64,000 nt of DNA from Clostridium sp. CF012 (GTDB taxonomy: Bacteria; Bacillota; Clostridia; Clostridiales; Clostridiaceae), in NCBI RefSeq assembly GCF_018861755.1, contig NZ_JAHLEF010000004.1, forward strand, positions 124,001-188,000, written 5' to 3'. Positions 7,490 through 18,461 of the stretch are shown one piece after another (position 1 is the stretch's first letter; the number at the start of each line of letters is the position of its first letter). A program made the translations under genes and the position numbers. The notes under the pieces were generated by a model. That model was not told the DNA's origin. It saw only the letters and a program-made list of their open reading frames with translations, and searched no databases.

Positions 7490-8566
7490 CTAATCGTTAT
7501 TGCCCATGGCTTGCATTTTTTCTGCTTGGTCAGCAGTTATTAATGTATTCATCATCTCATCGATGTCTCCATCAAGAAAAGCTTCTAATCTATACAAGGT
7601 TAAGCCTATTCTATGATCTGTTACTCTTCCTTGAGGATAGTTGTAAGTTCTTATTCTTTCGCTTCTATCTCCCGTACCTACTTGGCTCTTTCTATCTTCA
7701 GCTATTCCTGCTGATCTTTCAGCCTCAGCTTTATCAAACAATCTAGATTTTAATATCTTCAGAGCTTTTTCTTTGTTTTTTAACTGGGATTTCTCATCCT
7801 GGCAAGAAACTACAAGTCCTGTAGGAATATGTGTCATTCTTACTGCTGAATCTGTTGTATTAACACATTGTCCTCCATTACCAGACGCTCTAAACACATC
7901 TATCCTTAAATCATTTGCACTAACTTCAATATCTACATCGTCGACTTCTGGCAAAACCGCTACCGTAGCCGTAGATGTATGGATTCTTCCACTGGACTCT
8001 GTATCTGGTACTCTTTGAACTCTGTGTACTCCACTTTCGTATTTAAATTTACTATAGGTAGAGTCACCTTTTACCATAAATACTACTTCTTTGAATCCGC
8101 CAATATCTGTTTCATTAGCACTCATTACTTCAACTTTCCATTTATTACGTTCTGCATATCTCGTGTACATTCTAAATAGATTTGCTGCAAACAATGCCGC
8201 TTCATCTCCACCTGCTCCAGCTCTAATTTCGATAAACACGTTCTTATCATCATTAGGGTCCTTAGGTAAAAGCAAAATTCTTAATTCTTCTTGCATAGTG
8301 TCCTTAGTTAGAATTAAGTCCTTAATTTCCTCTTGAATCATATCTTTCATTTCTCTATCAGATTCATCTTTAAGCATTTCTTTGTTTGTTTCTAAATCTT
8401 CTTTAGCTTTTTTATATATTCTATATTTCGTAACAACTATTTCCAATTCTGCATGTTCTTTGCAAAGCTTTTGCCATTCTTTTTGATTGGCAATAACCAA
8501 AGGGTCTCCAATTTTCATTGTAATTTCTTCATATTTACTTTCTGTAAACTCAAGCCTATCTAACAT
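7490..8566 (-). CDS. prfA: Peptide chain release factor 1
   Basis: Recognises UAA and UAG in the ribosomal A site and triggers peptide release. At 358 residues it is full length. The GGQ catalytic motif is in [17 protein letters not shown] near residue 230; its Gln is the target of the PrmC methyltransferase encoded just upstream. The anticodon-like tripeptide region lies near residues 180-190 ([13 protein letters not shown]). A GGAGTG site precedes the ATG. Confidence 0.97.
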   Translation of the reverse strand: MLDRLEFTESKYEEITMKIGDPLVIANQKEWQKLCKEHAELEIVVTKYRIYKKAKEDLETNKEMLKDESDREMKDMIQEEIKDLILTKDTMQEELRILLLPKDPNDDKNVFIEIRAGAGGDEAALFAANLFRMYTRYAERNKWKVEVMSANETDIGGFKEVVFMVKGDSTYSKFKYESGVHRVQRVPDTESSGRIHTSTATVAVLPEVDDVDIEVSANDLRIDVFRASGNGGQCVNTTDSAVRMTHIPTGLVVSCQDEKSQLKNKEKALKILKSRLFDKAEAERSAGIAEDRKSQVGTGDRSERIRTYNYPQGRVTDHRIGLTLYRLEAFLDGDIDEMMNTLITADQAEKMQAMGNND

Positions 8567-8610
8567 TATTTATCACTCCGTATATATATTTTCACATCTA
8601 AACATTATAC

Positions 8611-8648
8611 CATAGTTATGTGCGATATACAAATCCAACATAACTATG
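8611..8648. repeat. 11-bp intercistronic palindrome between prmC and prfA
   Basis: CATAGTTATGT (8611-8621) and ACATAACTATG (8638-8648) are perfect complements around a 16-base loop. A second imperfect repeat, ACTTCAGTG/CACTAAAGT, follows at about 8659-8700. No T-run, so probably an RNA processing or partial attenuation site. Confidence 0.5.
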
Positions 8649-8703
8649 AATTACTCTACTTCAGTGACCTAATTCACAATATACTGTGGCCCACTAAAGT
8701 GTA

Positions 8704-9558
8704 TTAATCCATTAAGGTGCCTTTAATAACCCTATCATTTCCAGATAAATCTTTAATGCATTCTATGGTATTAAATCCCGATTTTAAAAGGATATCCTGG
8801 ACCTCTTCTCTTTGATCATACCCTATTTCAAAAGCTAAAAGACCACCCTTTTCCAAAACCAGCAAACTCTCTTTTGTAATTCTCCTATAAAAATCCAAAC
8901 CATCTTCCCCACCACTAAGGGCAATGCAAGGCTCATAATTTTTTACATCCTCCATCAAAGTAGGTATAACTGCTTCTCTTATATAAGGAGGATTAGAAAC
9001 CACCACTTGAAATTTCTTATTTTGTTGTATAGCACTTTGCAATAAATCACTACTCTCTACACTAACCCTACTCGCCAAGTCAAATCTGTCTATATTTAGT
9101 TTTGCAACAGCTATTGCATCGCCTGAAATATCATAAAGCGCTACCTTCGCCCCTTTAATGAATTCAGCTATAGCTATGCCAATAGCGCCACTCCCACTAC
9201 AAACATCGCAGACTCTAGTATAAACTTTTTCATTTATACACTTAATCACTTCTTCAACTAAAATTTCAGTGTCAGGTCTTGGTATCAAGACTCCGGGCTT
9301 TACTATTAAACTCATACCCATAAATTCACATTCACCAAGAATATATTTTATAGGCATCTTACTTTTCCTAAGCTGAATTAGCTGTGAAATTTCCTCTTCT
9401 TGCTTTGGATTAAGATTAAAGTCTCTATTAAGCATTATGAACAACTTATCCACATTTAAAACCTTGCCTAGTAAAAGTTGTGAATCTAACATATAGCTCT
9501 CAATGCCAACTTTTTTTAAAATTCCATAGGACTTAAGAAGTATTTCTCCTATATTCAT
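8704..9558 (-). CDS. prmC: Release factor glutamine N5-methyltransferase
   Basis: S-adenosylmethionine-dependent enzyme that methylates the Gln of the GGQ motif of release factors 1 and 2. The 284 residues comprise a helical N-terminal substrate domain and a Rossmann methyltransferase domain. VCDVCSGSGAIGIAIA (near residue 110) binds the cofactor and VVSNPPYI (near 185) holds the NPPY catalytic motif. It lies directly upstream of its substrate gene prfA. Confidence 0.95.
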   Translation of the reverse strand: MNIGEILLKSYGILKKVGIESYMLDSQLLLGKVLNVDKLFIMLNRDFNLNPKQEEEISQLIQLRKSKMPIKYILGECEFMGMSLIVKPGVLIPRPDTEILVEEVIKCINEKVYTRVCDVCSGSGAIGIAIAEFIKGAKVALYDISGDAIAVAKLNIDRFDLASRVSVESSDLLQSAIQQNKKFQVVVSNPPYIREAVIPTLMEDVKNYEPCIALSGGEDGLDFYRRITKESLLVLEKGGLLAFEIGYDQREEVQDILLKSGFNTIECIKDLSGNDRVIKGTLMD

Positions 9559-9592
9559 TACTTTCCACCACCCTTCTTAATCACAGTTCTAA

Positions 9593-10498
9593 TTAATCTT
9601 CAATACCCTCAGCTACTTTAAGAGCCTTTATTGCCACTTCGAGTTGTGACAGATCCGGTTCTCTTGTAGTTAAATTCTGTAGCTTAAGTCCTGGATAAGA
9701 AAGGATTTTAGATAAGGAACCCTGGCTTTTTCCCATCCATTTAATAATTTCATAGCTTATACCTGAAATTACTGGAAGAAGTATAATCCTATACATTATT
9801 CTCTCCCCAATTGAATTCCAACCAGTTAAAGAGAACACTATTATACTAACTATCATAACTAAAAATAAAAAATTCGTACCACACCTTGGATGTAATCTTC
9901 CAAATTTAGCTGCATTCTCTGGAGTTAACTCAACATTGTTTTCGTAACAAAATATGGTTTTATGTTCTGCCCCATGATATTGGTATACCCTCTTAATATC
10001 TTCCATTTTTCCTATAAGATACACATATAGTAGAAATATTAAAACCCTAATAATTCCTTCTACAATATTCATACCCATATTACTTGTCCCCATTTTACTA
10101 AAAATATTAGCTACCAAGGTTGGTAAAATAAAAAACAACCCAATTGATATAACCAGCGAAATAACAAGGGATATTCCCATAATTACATCATTACTTTTTT
10201 CTTTGAATATTTTTTTTATCCATTTATCTAATTTTGAAGGTTCCCCTTCCTCTTCGAAAAATGAAGCTGAATAGTTTAATGTTTGTACCCCTATAACTAA
10301 GGACTCAATTAAAGAAATGAAGCCTCTTATTACAGGTAATCCAAAAAATTTATTCTTTTTAGTATAGGAGGTATAGCTTTTTTTCTCCACTACAATTTCT
10401 CCTTGCTCGGTTCTCACCGCAGTGGCAATGCCATTACTCCCTCTCATCATAACCCCTTCAATTACAGCCTGACCTCCAACATTAACATTCTTAGCCAT
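9593..10498 (-). CDS. DUF1385 membrane protein
   Basis: Conserved membrane protein of 301 residues with no established activity. The DUF1385 signature opens the protein (GGQAVIEGVMMRG near residues 8-20) and continues with RGFISLIESL. Several hydrophobic helices lie between about residues 105 and 255, with YHGAEHKTIFCYE and HPRCGTNFLFLV between them. The conserved His, Glu and Cys suggest a metal site or enzymatic role in the membrane, which is inference. The gene sits between tdk (2-base gap) and prmC, a common clostridial arrangement. Confidence 0.88.
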   Translation of the reverse strand: MAKNVNVGGQAVIEGVMMRGSNGIATAVRTEQGEIVVEKKSYTSYTKKNKFFGLPVIRGFISLIESLVIGVQTLNYSASFFEEEGEPSKLDKWIKKIFKEKSNDVIMGISLVISLVISIGLFFILPTLVANIFSKMGTSNMGMNIVEGIIRVLIFLLYVYLIGKMEDIKRVYQYHGAEHKTIFCYENNVELTPENAAKFGRLHPRCGTNFLFLVMIVSIIVFSLTGWNSIGERIMYRIILLPVISGISYEIIKWMGKSQGSLSKILSYPGLKLQNLTTREPDLSQLEVAIKALKVAEGIED

Positions 10499-10500
10499 AG

Positions 10501-11085
10501 TTACACCCCTTCTCTAGGAACAATATGACACTTTCTACATCGCGCTTCATAAGATTCTGTAGCGCCAATTAAGACAATAGGATCCTCATATTTAGCTGGT
10601 TTTCCATTAATCAAACGTTGAGTTCTAGTAGCAGGATTACCACACACTACACAAATAGCCTGAATTTTGTCCACAAATTCTGCTACAGCAAGAAGTGCAG
10701 GTATAGGTCCGAAAGGTTCACCCTTAAAATCCATATCTAGTCCCGCACATATAACTCTTTTATTATTATCAGCCAGCGCTGTAATTACATCAATTATACC
10801 TTTATCGAAAAATTGCACCTCATCGATAGCAACAACTTGTGTCTCTTCATCTAATAGGCTTAAGAGCTGCGAACTATCCTTAACCGGAACAGCCTCTTCC
10901 TTCTCTCCGCAGTGAGATACCACATCTGCCTTGCTATATCTATTGTCAATTTCCGGTTTAAAAACTTGTAATTTTTGTTTTGCAATTTTGGTTCTTCTTA
11001 TCCTGCGTATAAGTTCTTCAGACTTTCCACTATACATAGGTCCTATAATAACTTCCACCCAACCATGATTTTTTGGTCCATACAT
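10501..11085 (-). CDS. tdk: Thymidine kinase
   Basis: Phosphorylates thymidine with ATP in the salvage pathway. The protein has 194 residues, type II family. The P-loop is [11 protein letters not shown] near residues 16-26, followed by DEVQFF (Walker B-like) near 93. A C-terminal zinc site uses Cys pairs (CVVCGNPA and CRKCH). An intact lasso region with the tyrosine of ATESYEARC follows. It is the first gene of the run into DUF1385, prmC and prfA. Confidence 0.96.
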   Translation of the reverse strand: MYGPKNHGWVEVIIGPMYSGKSEELIRRIRRTKIAKQKLQVFKPEIDNRYSKADVVSHCGEKEEAVPVKDSSQLLSLLDEETQVVAIDEVQFFDKGIIDVITALADNNKRVICAGLDMDFKGEPFGPIPALLAVAEFVDKIQAICVVCGNPATRTQRLINGKPAKYEDPIVLIGATESYEARCRKCHIVPREGV

Positions 11086-11175
11086 ACTCTTACCTCCAAT
11101 TTTATAAAAAAACTAACTACATGTATTTTATCAAATATACACTATATAATAAAGTCAAATATAATTTTATTCTTA

Positions 11176-11205
11176 TTGACTTAATAATCAATTATATGAT
11201 AAACT
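11176..11205 (+). promoter_or_regulatory. Possible rpmE promoter
   Basis: TTGACT (11176-11181), an 18-base spacer and TAAACT (11200-11205), with a TG dinucleotide just before the -10. It is in the right place for rpmE, but the match is imperfect. Confidence 0.35.
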
Positions 11206-11257
11206 TGAATAGTTGACAATACGGGTATATATCTATTTTTTGAAAGAGGTGAAAAAT

Positions 11258-11485
11258 ATGCAAGAAGGAATACATCCAGAATACCATAAAGACACAGTTG
11301 TTAAATGTGCATGTGGAAACACTTTTATTACAGGATCTACTAAACAAGAACTTAAAGTAGACGTATGTTCTAACTGCCATCCATTCTACACTGGAAAGCA
11401 AAAGAATATTGATGCTGGTGGAAGAGTAGACAGATTCATGAAAAAATTCAACATAAAAAACGAAGTAGAAAACGACGCAGAATAA
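11258..11485 (+). CDS. rpmE: 50S ribosomal protein L31
   Basis: Small ribosomal protein of 75 residues. The start is the ATG of [10 protein letters not shown], eight bases after AAGAGGTG; an upstream in-frame ATG would add a non-homologous leader. Zinc ligands are kept (KCACGN and [12 protein letters not shown]), so this is the zinc-binding C+ form rather than the zinc-free paralogue. The gene runs opposite to its neighbours tdk and rho. Confidence 0.96.
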   Translation: MQEGIHPEYHKDTVVKCACGNTFITGSTKQELKVDVCSNCHPFYTGKQKNIDAGGRVDRFMKKFNIKNEVENDAE

Positions 11486-11491
11486 TATATT

Positions 11492-11527
11492 AATGGAAAA
11501 GATTTAATTATCTTTTCCATTTTTTTA
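11492..11527. terminator. Terminator shared by rpmE and rho
   Basis: AATGGAAAAGAT and ATCTTTTCCATT form a 12-bp stem with a 6-base loop, followed by a T-run on the plus strand. The two genes converge on it. Confidence 0.9.
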
Positions 11528-11533
11528 TTTATG

Positions 11534-13003
11534 TTATCTAGCCAATACTTCAAAATTCTTATTTAGCATTTCTAAAAATTCTCTATTATTCTTAGTTTTA
11601 GCTATTAAATTTAGGAGTTTTTCTGTCACCCCTGTGGCATTACCTTCTCTATACATTATCTTTCTTAAATTATATATAGTTTCCATTTCAATCTTAGTAA
11701 GCAATAAATCTTCTCTTCTTGTTCCTGATTTATAAATATCAATGGCAGGGAATATTCTTCTTTCTTGAAGTTTTCTATCTAAGTGAACTTCCATATTACC
11801 TGTACCCTTAAATTCTTCAAAAATCATATCATCCATTCTGCTTCCCGTTTCTATAAGTGCAGTAGCAAGGATTGTTAAACTTCCACCCTCTTCAATATTT
11901 CTAGCTGCTCCGAAAAATTTCTTTGGCATCAAAAGCGCACTAGGGTCAAGTCCACCAGATAGTGTCCTTCCAGAAGGAGTTACAGTTAAATTGTAAGCTC
12001 TAGAAAGTCTAGTTAAACTATCTAATAGAATAACTACATCTTGGCCTTGTTCAACCATTCTTTTAGCTCTTTCAAGTACCATATAAGCAACTTTTGTATG
12101 ATGATCTGGTTCTTCATCAAAAGTTGAATAAATAACTTCGCCCTTAATAGATCTCTGCATATCAGTAACTTCTTCTGGCCTCTCATCTATTAAAACAACA
12201 ATTAATTTTACTTCTGGGTGATTTATAGAGATACTGTTAGCGATTTTTTTAAGAAGTGTTGTTTTTCCTGCTTTGGGTTGTGCTACAATTATGCCTCTCT
12301 GACCCTTACCTATAGGAGATATAATATCCATCATTCTTGAAGACAGATCTGTTGAGGTAGTTTCTAGTGTCAACCTTTGAGTTGGGTAAATAGGTGTTAA
12401 CTTTTCAAAGGGTCTTCTACCTATAGCTCTATCTGGATTTTCTCCATTTACTCCCTGTACGTACAATAATGCTTTGAATTTTTCTCCTTCTTTAGGTGTT
12501 CTAACTTTACCTTCTACCTCATCACCTGTTTGCAAATTAAATCTTCTAATTTGAGATGGTGAAACATAAATATCATCCTGACCTGATAAATAATTATGCC
12601 CTCTTAAAAAACCATAACTATTATTTTCAATTATTTCTAGAACTCCTCTTGCTGACCCTGATTCATTTATCATTTCTTGTAACTTTTCTTTTTTATTTTC
12701 ATTTTGATTTTTAAAACCAGTATCAATGTCTTCATTATTAGGAGTTTCCTCAGACTGAATTGGATTATTTGGGATTTGCTGCTCTGAATTTTCTATAATA
12801 TTATCTTGAACTTTAGAAGTGATTTTAGGACTTATTTTTTCTTTTAAAATAACTCCATCTCTTTGCAATGAAACTGGTGTTATCTTCTTTATTTCTTCAA
12901 TTAACTCACTTTTTTTAAATTTAGAAATGTTTTTAACACCAAGTTCTTTGCAATGTTCCCGCAGTTCAACTACTGTCATATTTTCAAAATCTTTGTTTAT
13001 CAA
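11534..13003 (-). CDS. rho: Transcription termination factor Rho
   Basis: Hexameric RNA helicase that terminates transcription. The N-terminus carries the Rho_N three-helix domain, then an insertion of about 60 polar residues (residues about 50-115), common in Clostridium Rho, then the cold-shock-like RNA-binding domain ([20 protein letters not shown]). The ATPase domain follows, with Walker [10 protein letters not shown] and [12 protein letters not shown]. The start is taken as TTG at 13001-13003, six bases after GGAGGTG; the longer frame would start inside that site. Mature length is about 489 residues. Confidence 0.95.
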   Translation of the reverse strand: MINKDFENMTVVELREHCKELGVKNISKFKKSELIEEIKKITPVSLQRDGVILKEKISPKITSKVQDNIIENSEQQIPNNPIQSEETPNNEDIDTGFKNQNENKKEKLQEMINESGSARGVLEIIENNSYGFLRGHNYLSGQDDIYVSPSQIRRFNLQTGDEVEGKVRTPKEGEKFKALLYVQGVNGENPDRAIGRRPFEKLTPIYPTQRLTLETTSTDLSSRMMDIISPIGKGQRGIIVAQPKAGKTTLLKKIANSISINHPEVKLIVVLIDERPEEVTDMQRSIKGEVIYSTFDEEPDHHTKVAYMVLERAKRMVEQGQDVVILLDSLTRLSRAYNLTVTPSGRTLSGGLDPSALLMPKKFFGAARNIEEGGSLTILATALIETGSRMDDMIFEEFKGTGNMEVHLDRKLQERRIFPAIDIYKSGTRREDLLLTKIEMETIYNLRKIMYREGNATGVTEKLLNLIAKTKNNREFLEMLNKNFEVLAR

Positions 13004-13149
13004 AATCTGCACCTCCGAAGGGTATTTTATATATAATATTTAATAAATATCATGGGAATTTAAAAACGTATTTACTATCCAATGAATTTTTTTGAAATGA
13101 TATACTTTTTTAATTATATCCTATTTTAAAACTTTAATCCACTATATTA

Positions 13150-13187
13150 AAAATACACATAACCCGCAAAAGATTTATGTGTATTTT
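13150..13187 (-). terminator. Terminator of the Cys-rich hypothetical gene
   Basis: AAAATACACATAA and TTATGTGTATTTT form a 13-bp stem with a 12-base loop. It separates this gene from rho. Confidence 0.8.
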
Positions 13188-13207
13188 ATAATTATTTACC
13201 ATTTATT

Positions 13208-13552
13208 TTATATCATAGCATAGATTTTCTCTATAGTCTGTCTATGTTCGTTTACTTTTTTTATCACTTTTTCATTCTTACCAATGAAAAATATAGGCAA
13301 TGCTAATTGCTCACATCCTCCTATTACCATATTTGTTTTCAAAAGCTCATTAATATCATAATGATAAGAATGTTCCTCACCGCATAGGCAGCATTTCACT
13401 TCAATTAATATTTCATTACCCTTTTGCAATTTAACAGATAAACATGGAAATCTAGTCCTCATACTCTCTATTTCAAATATTGTCAGTTCTTCCACCTTAT
13501 ATTGACCATTAGAATCCTTTAAAGCCATCGCAATATTCGTATCGAGTATCAA
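13208..13552 (-). CDS. Conserved clostridial protein of unknown function
   Basis: Small soluble protein of 114 residues, not recognised. A possible metal site is visible in VKCCLCGEEHSYHYD (CCxxC, Glu, His, His near residue 55), with a further GGCEQLALP near 80. The start is taken as TTG, because GGAGGTG stands six bases before it while the longer frame would begin inside that site. It has its own terminator and lies alone between rho and a foldback element. A nucleic-acid or zinc-binding role would be a guess. Confidence 0.6.
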   Translation of the reverse strand: MILDTNIAMALKDSNGQYKVEELTIFEIESMRTRFPCLSVKLQKGNEILIEVKCCLCGEEHSYHYDINELLKTNMVIGGCEQLALPIFFIGKNEKVIKKVNEHRQTIEKIYAMI

Positions 13553-13671
13553 TTTTCCCACCTCCACATTTTATATTTTCAAACAATCTCTTTTACGTTA
13601 GATGAAGTCTATTAAAAGTATATGCATTTTACTTCATAATAGTCTTTAATATTAAATTCTATAAATTTTAT

Positions 13672-13713
13672 AAAATCCCTGCTTAATTTCAGTTGAAATT
13701 AAGCAGGGATTTT
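13672..13713. terminator. Strong 20-bp hairpin terminator
   Basis: AAAATCCCTGCTTAATTTCA and TGAAATTAAGCAGGGATTTT are perfect complements with a 2-base loop and can act in both directions. It lies between the hypothetical gene and the foldback element, downstream of pyrG. Confidence 0.85.
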
Positions 13714-13736
13714 ATTCTTACTACGGTAAAAGAACC

Positions 13737-13967
13737 TTTTTCTTATATTATGCTAACAAAAGTATATATTGCGTAGAATGCTTTGAATAAGCCTTAGTAA
13801 TTCACAATTTATTTTATTTATAGATGCGTTAAGAAAATCACATGTTTGAGCGATAGCGAGTTTGTGATTTTTAGCATCTATAAATAAAATGAATTTTAGA
13901 ATTACTTGGCGAAGTGAAAGCATTCCTAGCGATATATACTTTTCGTTATAGGATAATATAAGAAAAA
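13737..13967. repeat. 231-bp foldback (imperfect palindrome) element
   Basis: Two arms of about 90 bases are inverted copies of each other. The left arm begins TTTTTCTTATATTAT and the right arm ends ATAATATAAGAAAAA; both contain matching GTATATAT, GAATGCTTT, AGTAATTC and TTTATTTATAGATGC blocks. The apex (13830-13873) holds a smaller hairpin, AAATCACA...TGTGATTT, enclosing GAGCGATAGCGAG. There is no ORF. Structure and location, in the gap after pyrG, suggest a MITE-like element or a large structured RNA. Confidence 0.75.
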
Positions 13968-14016
13968 TCCTACTTCTTCATTGTCTACTCTATAGGATAT
14001 AGGATACATTAAAATA

Positions 14017-15639
<1,623 letters not shown>

Positions 15640-15740
15640 TTATTTTCATTTTACTTATATGTTTTATTTTCCTCTGATATTGTTAATACATACCTATATA
15701 AAGCTCTTAAAAAGCTTATACTAATTTTTCTAAAAACAGC

Positions 15741-15769
15741 TTGACAGATGCTCTTTATACATCTATAAT
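15741..15769 (+). promoter_or_regulatory. Perfect-consensus sigma-A promoter with no gene downstream
   Basis: TTGACA (15741-15746), 17 bases, TATAAT (15764-15769): every position of both hexamers matches the consensus and the spacer is optimal. It points away from pyrG into a region without any reading frame that ends in a strong terminator. Confidence 0.8.
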
Positions 15770-15775
15770 AGAAAT

Positions 15776-15954
15776 TACCCTATAAATAGAAACGTAAAGT
15801 AAAATGCTATAGTTATTTTCAAAAATAATATTAACATCTTATCACATTTTTTTGTGTTTTACTAGTGTTTTTTGTGTTTTCTTTTTTTTGAGAATTCTAT
15901 TACATAAATTTATAAAAATTAAGGCTATGTTCTATAGAACATAGCCTTAATTTT
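15776..15954 (+). ncRNA. Candidate small RNA of about 180 nt beside pyrG
   Basis: The predicted transcript starts about seven bases after the perfect promoter at 15741-15769 and ends at the 18-bp terminator at 15915-15954. No start codon with a ribosome binding site or sensible ORF lies inside; the first ATG is followed by a stop after one codon. The RNA would be A/U-rich, with U-runs near 15846 and 15884. It is divergent from pyrG and runs tail to tail with the DUF1934 gene. I do not recognise it as 6S RNA, tmRNA, SRP RNA or RNase P RNA. Expression is inferred, not shown. Confidence 0.55.
15915..15954. terminator. 18-bp hairpin terminator shared by DUF1934 gene and candidate small RNA
   Basis: AAAATTAAGGCTATGTTC and GAACATAGCCTTAATTTT are perfect complements around a TATA loop. 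Confidence 0.9.
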
Positions 15955-15959
15955 AATTA

Positions 15960-16382
15960 CTATTGAGCTTTGATACTAATTTTTAAAGTTGTACTTAAAA
16001 TTTGTTGATTACCTATTATCATATCATAATCTATAAATACATCTCCGCCATTCTTATCCACGTTCATCTTTAACTCCCTAGTGTCTACAGTTAGATCTAA
16101 CGCACCATGAGGCGTATTATATAAAGTTAAATCCCTTGCATATTTTTTAAATTTCATTTCTGTATTAGTAGTCCCAGTTCTTATAAGTGTAAAATGTTCT
16201 TCATCAATTTTTAATGTAGTAGTAGTTCCCTGCATCCCTGAAATTTCTGTCTCTTCGTATACAGCATAATAAGAATTGTCTTTTTTATAAAATTCACCTG
16301 GTGTAACTACCTCGATAGCGTCACCATCCTCTTCATTGTCAGATTGTTTGCTAACAATTGAAATTACTGCATTTTTCTTCAT
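15960..16382 (-). CDS. DUF1934 (YwiB-like) beta-barrel protein
   Basis: Small cytoplasmic protein of 140 residues with the lipocalin-like DUF1934 pattern: alternating beta-strands such as YYAVYEETEISGMQGTTTT and LKIDEEHFTLIRTG, then a terminal strand pair. The function of the family is unknown. The start is the ATG of MKKNAVISIV, seven bases after GAGGAG; the GTG of the longer frame overlaps that site. The ribosome binding site overlaps the stop codon of the upstream PP-loop gene, indicating translational coupling. Confidence 0.8.
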   Translation of the reverse strand: MKKNAVISIVSKQSDNEEDGDAIEVVTPGEFYKKDNSYYAVYEETEISGMQGTTTTLKIDEEHFTLIRTGTTNTEMKFKKYARDLTLYNTPHGALDLTVDTRELKMNVDKNGGDVFIDYDMIIGNQQILSTTLKISIKAQ

Positions 16383-16396
16383 AATCTTACTCCTCA

Positions 16397-17380
16397 CTAC
16401 TTTAAAATATATTTGTTTATTTCTTCTTCTGTTGCCGGTGTTATTTCTATAAATCTGTTTAGTGGGTCACCATAATTACCATATTTAACAGTTATAGTTT
16501 TTTCATCCTTACCCTTACAATATCTTCCTGTAATTTTAGCTGCAAATTCAATATCCTCATTTGTGGCTTTACCAATAATAACAACAGTAGAACCATTGTA
16601 GTCCCTCGGTAAGAACATTAAATCATCAGGGTTTAAAAGTTGTTCTATTAATTCTCCCTCTTCCTGCATTCTCGTAGATATAATCTTAGCATCTTTAGAT
16701 ATCCTAAAGTGTCTTCCTAGTTTTAATAAATCTAGATCATTTTTAGATGTATCCTCTTTATGCTCTACCAGTTCCTTAAGTCTTCTAGAATAGTTGGGTT
16801 CCGTAAGTTTACATCCACCAGCAGGTGATGGATAGTCTTTAATACCCCACTTTGCCGCTAGTTCGATTTGGACTTTTCTATTTCTACCGCTTATATTTAA
16901 AAGTGCCTCTCTATCTATTAGCCCATCCATCTCCATTTCAGTTGGTTTAAGGTTTTTAGCACATAAGGGTCTTAAAATTTTATGACCTATTCCAGATTCA
17001 TTTTTCACTATGTCTAAAGCCGACCTATTTTGAGACATAGGCCTTTGATTTAATACTTCTCCCGTTATAATAAAGTCTGCATGAAATTTTTCTAATAGTT
17101 CTCCACAATACCTCATCATCATAGCATGGCAGTCGATACACGGATTCATATTTTTACCATGTCCATGTTTTGGGTTCTTTACCATTTCAAAATGTTCCTC
17201 TGAAAAATCTACAACTTCTAAGGGTATACCTATTTGTTTAACAATTTTTAATGCATTTGCCTCATTAAAAAAGTATGATTTAAAGCATATGCCTATAACT
17301 TCTATGCCCTGATCTTTTACAAGTTTTGCTGCGAGTATGCTATCCAGGCCTCCAGAAATCATAGCTAAAGCTGTTGTCAT
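16397..17380 (-). CDS. PP-loop ATP pyrophosphatase, tRNA thiolation-like
   Basis: Soluble enzyme of 327 residues of the adenine-nucleotide alpha-hydrolase superfamily. The PP-loop SGGLDSILA lies at residues 9-17, HGHGKNMNPCIDCHAMMM near 72-89, FIITGEVLNQRPMSQNR near 104, and PSPAGGCKLTEP with a further Cys near 187. Such proteins are often labelled MnmA- or ThiI-like, and a tRNA thiolation role is plausible from the PP-loop and the cysteines. The C-terminal third lacks a MnmA-type domain, so the substrate is uncertain. It overlaps the DUF1934 control region. Confidence 0.75.
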   Translation of the reverse strand: MTTALAMISGGLDSILAAKLVKDQGIEVIGICFKSYFFNEANALKIVKQIGIPLEVVDFSEEHFEMVKNPKHGHGKNMNPCIDCHAMMMRYCGELLEKFHADFIITGEVLNQRPMSQNRSALDIVKNESGIGHKILRPLCAKNLKPTEMEMDGLIDREALLNISGRNRKVQIELAAKWGIKDYPSPAGGCKLTEPNYSRRLKELVEHKEDTSKNDLDLLKLGRHFRISKDAKIISTRMQEEGELIEQLLNPDDLMFLPRDYNGSTVVIIGKATNEDIEFAAKITGRYCKGKDEKTITVKYGNYGDPLNRFIEITPATEEEINKYILK

Positions 17381-17429
17381 AAAACCTTCTCCTCTCCTGA
17401 TTGTATTTTATTAGACACTAATAAAACTA

Positions 17430-18461
17430 CTATTTATTGTTTCTTTCTATAGCGAGTTCAATAAGCTCATCAATAAGTTCCCCATAAGTTTTTCCTGTGG
17501 CTTGCCACATTTTAGGGTACATACTTATTTTAGTAAACCCCGGTATAGTATTAACCTCATTTAAATAAACATCTTCTGTTTCTTTATCCACTAGGAAATC
17601 CACTCTTGCCATACCAGCGCAATCTAGTATTTTATATATTTTTATAGCTTGCTCTTTGATTATTTGTAGCTTTGCTTCACTAAGGGCTGCCGGTATTAAA
17701 AGCTTAGATGCCTCACTTTTATATTTAGCTTCATAATCATAAAATTCTTTGGCTGGAATTACTTCTCCCGGTATAGATGCCTTAGGATAATCATTTCCCA
17801 GTACAGCTACCTCAATTTCTCTTGCATTTATAGCCTTTTCAACCAAGACTTTTCTGTCGTGTTTTAGCGCTTCTTCTAGTCCTAGTATTAGTTCCTCTTT
17901 GTTATGTGCTTTTGTTATCCCTACAGAAGATCCGCCATTAGACGGCTTAATAAATACTGCATAGCCCAATTCTTTTTCTATTTTCTCTATTAGTATGTCT
18001 TTGCTTTTTACATACTCGTGCGCATTTATCACTACATAATCAGCTTGTTTTATATTAAAGTTTTCTAATAAGTATTTTGTATATATCTTATCCATGCAAA
18101 TAGCAGAGGACATTACCCCCGGACCCACACAAGGAATATTTGATAATTTACACATCCCTTGAATAGTGCCATCTTCTCCAAAAAGGCCATGCAACACTGG
18201 AAATACTACATCTACCTCTTTATTAAATAAGAACTTCTGTCCTTCTGGAATTTTAAAAAATTCGTCCTTTTCCCATTCTCCGCTCTCTATGTTTTCTAAT
18301 TTTCCAGTATATTCAAACCATAACCCATCCTTAGTTATTCCAATAGGATATATATCATATTTTGTTGGATCAATATTTCTCAATACTGAAGCCCCTGATA
18401 CTCTAGAAACCTCATGTTCGGTAGACTGTCCACCAAATAATACTGCTATTTTCTTTTTCAT
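17430..18461 (-). CDS. ddl: D-alanine--D-alanine ligase
   Basis: ATP-grasp enzyme making the D-Ala-D-Ala dipeptide for peptidoglycan precursors. It has 343 residues, with the N-terminal AVLFGGQSTEHEVSRVSG, a central FIKPSNGGSSVGI phosphate-binding loop and the C-terminal LNEVNTIPGFTK metal site. The omega-loop segment EFYDYEAKY is the Tyr-containing form expected of D-Ala-D-Ala rather than D-lactate ligases. So no vancomycin-resistance function is suggested. Confidence 0.95.
   Translation of the reverse strand: MKKKIAVLFGGQSTEHEVSRVSGASVLRNIDPTKYDIYPIGITKDGLWFEYTGKLENIESGEWEKDEFFKIPEGQKFLFNKEVDVVFPVLHGLFGEDGTIQGMCKLSNIPCVGPGVMSSAICMDKIYTKYLLENFNIKQADYVVINAHEYVKSKDILIEKIEKELGYAVFIKPSNGGSSVGITKAHNKEELILGLEEALKHDRKVLVEKAINAREIEVAVLGNDYPKASIPGEVIPAKEFYDYEAKYKSEASKLLIPAALSEAKLQIIKEQAIKIYKILDCAGMARVDFLVDKETEDVYLNEVNTIPGFTKISMYPKMWQATGKTYGELIDELIELAIERNNK

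Noticed and set aside
11213-11240. TTGACA at 11213 as the -35 of rpmE
   Set aside because: The -10 would be too close to the ribosome binding site; the start would fall inside it.
13810-13870. Apex of the first foldback as a group of ribosome or transposase sites
   Set aside because: No transposase or reverse transcriptase is linked and the inner hairpin is short; only a repeat can be supported.
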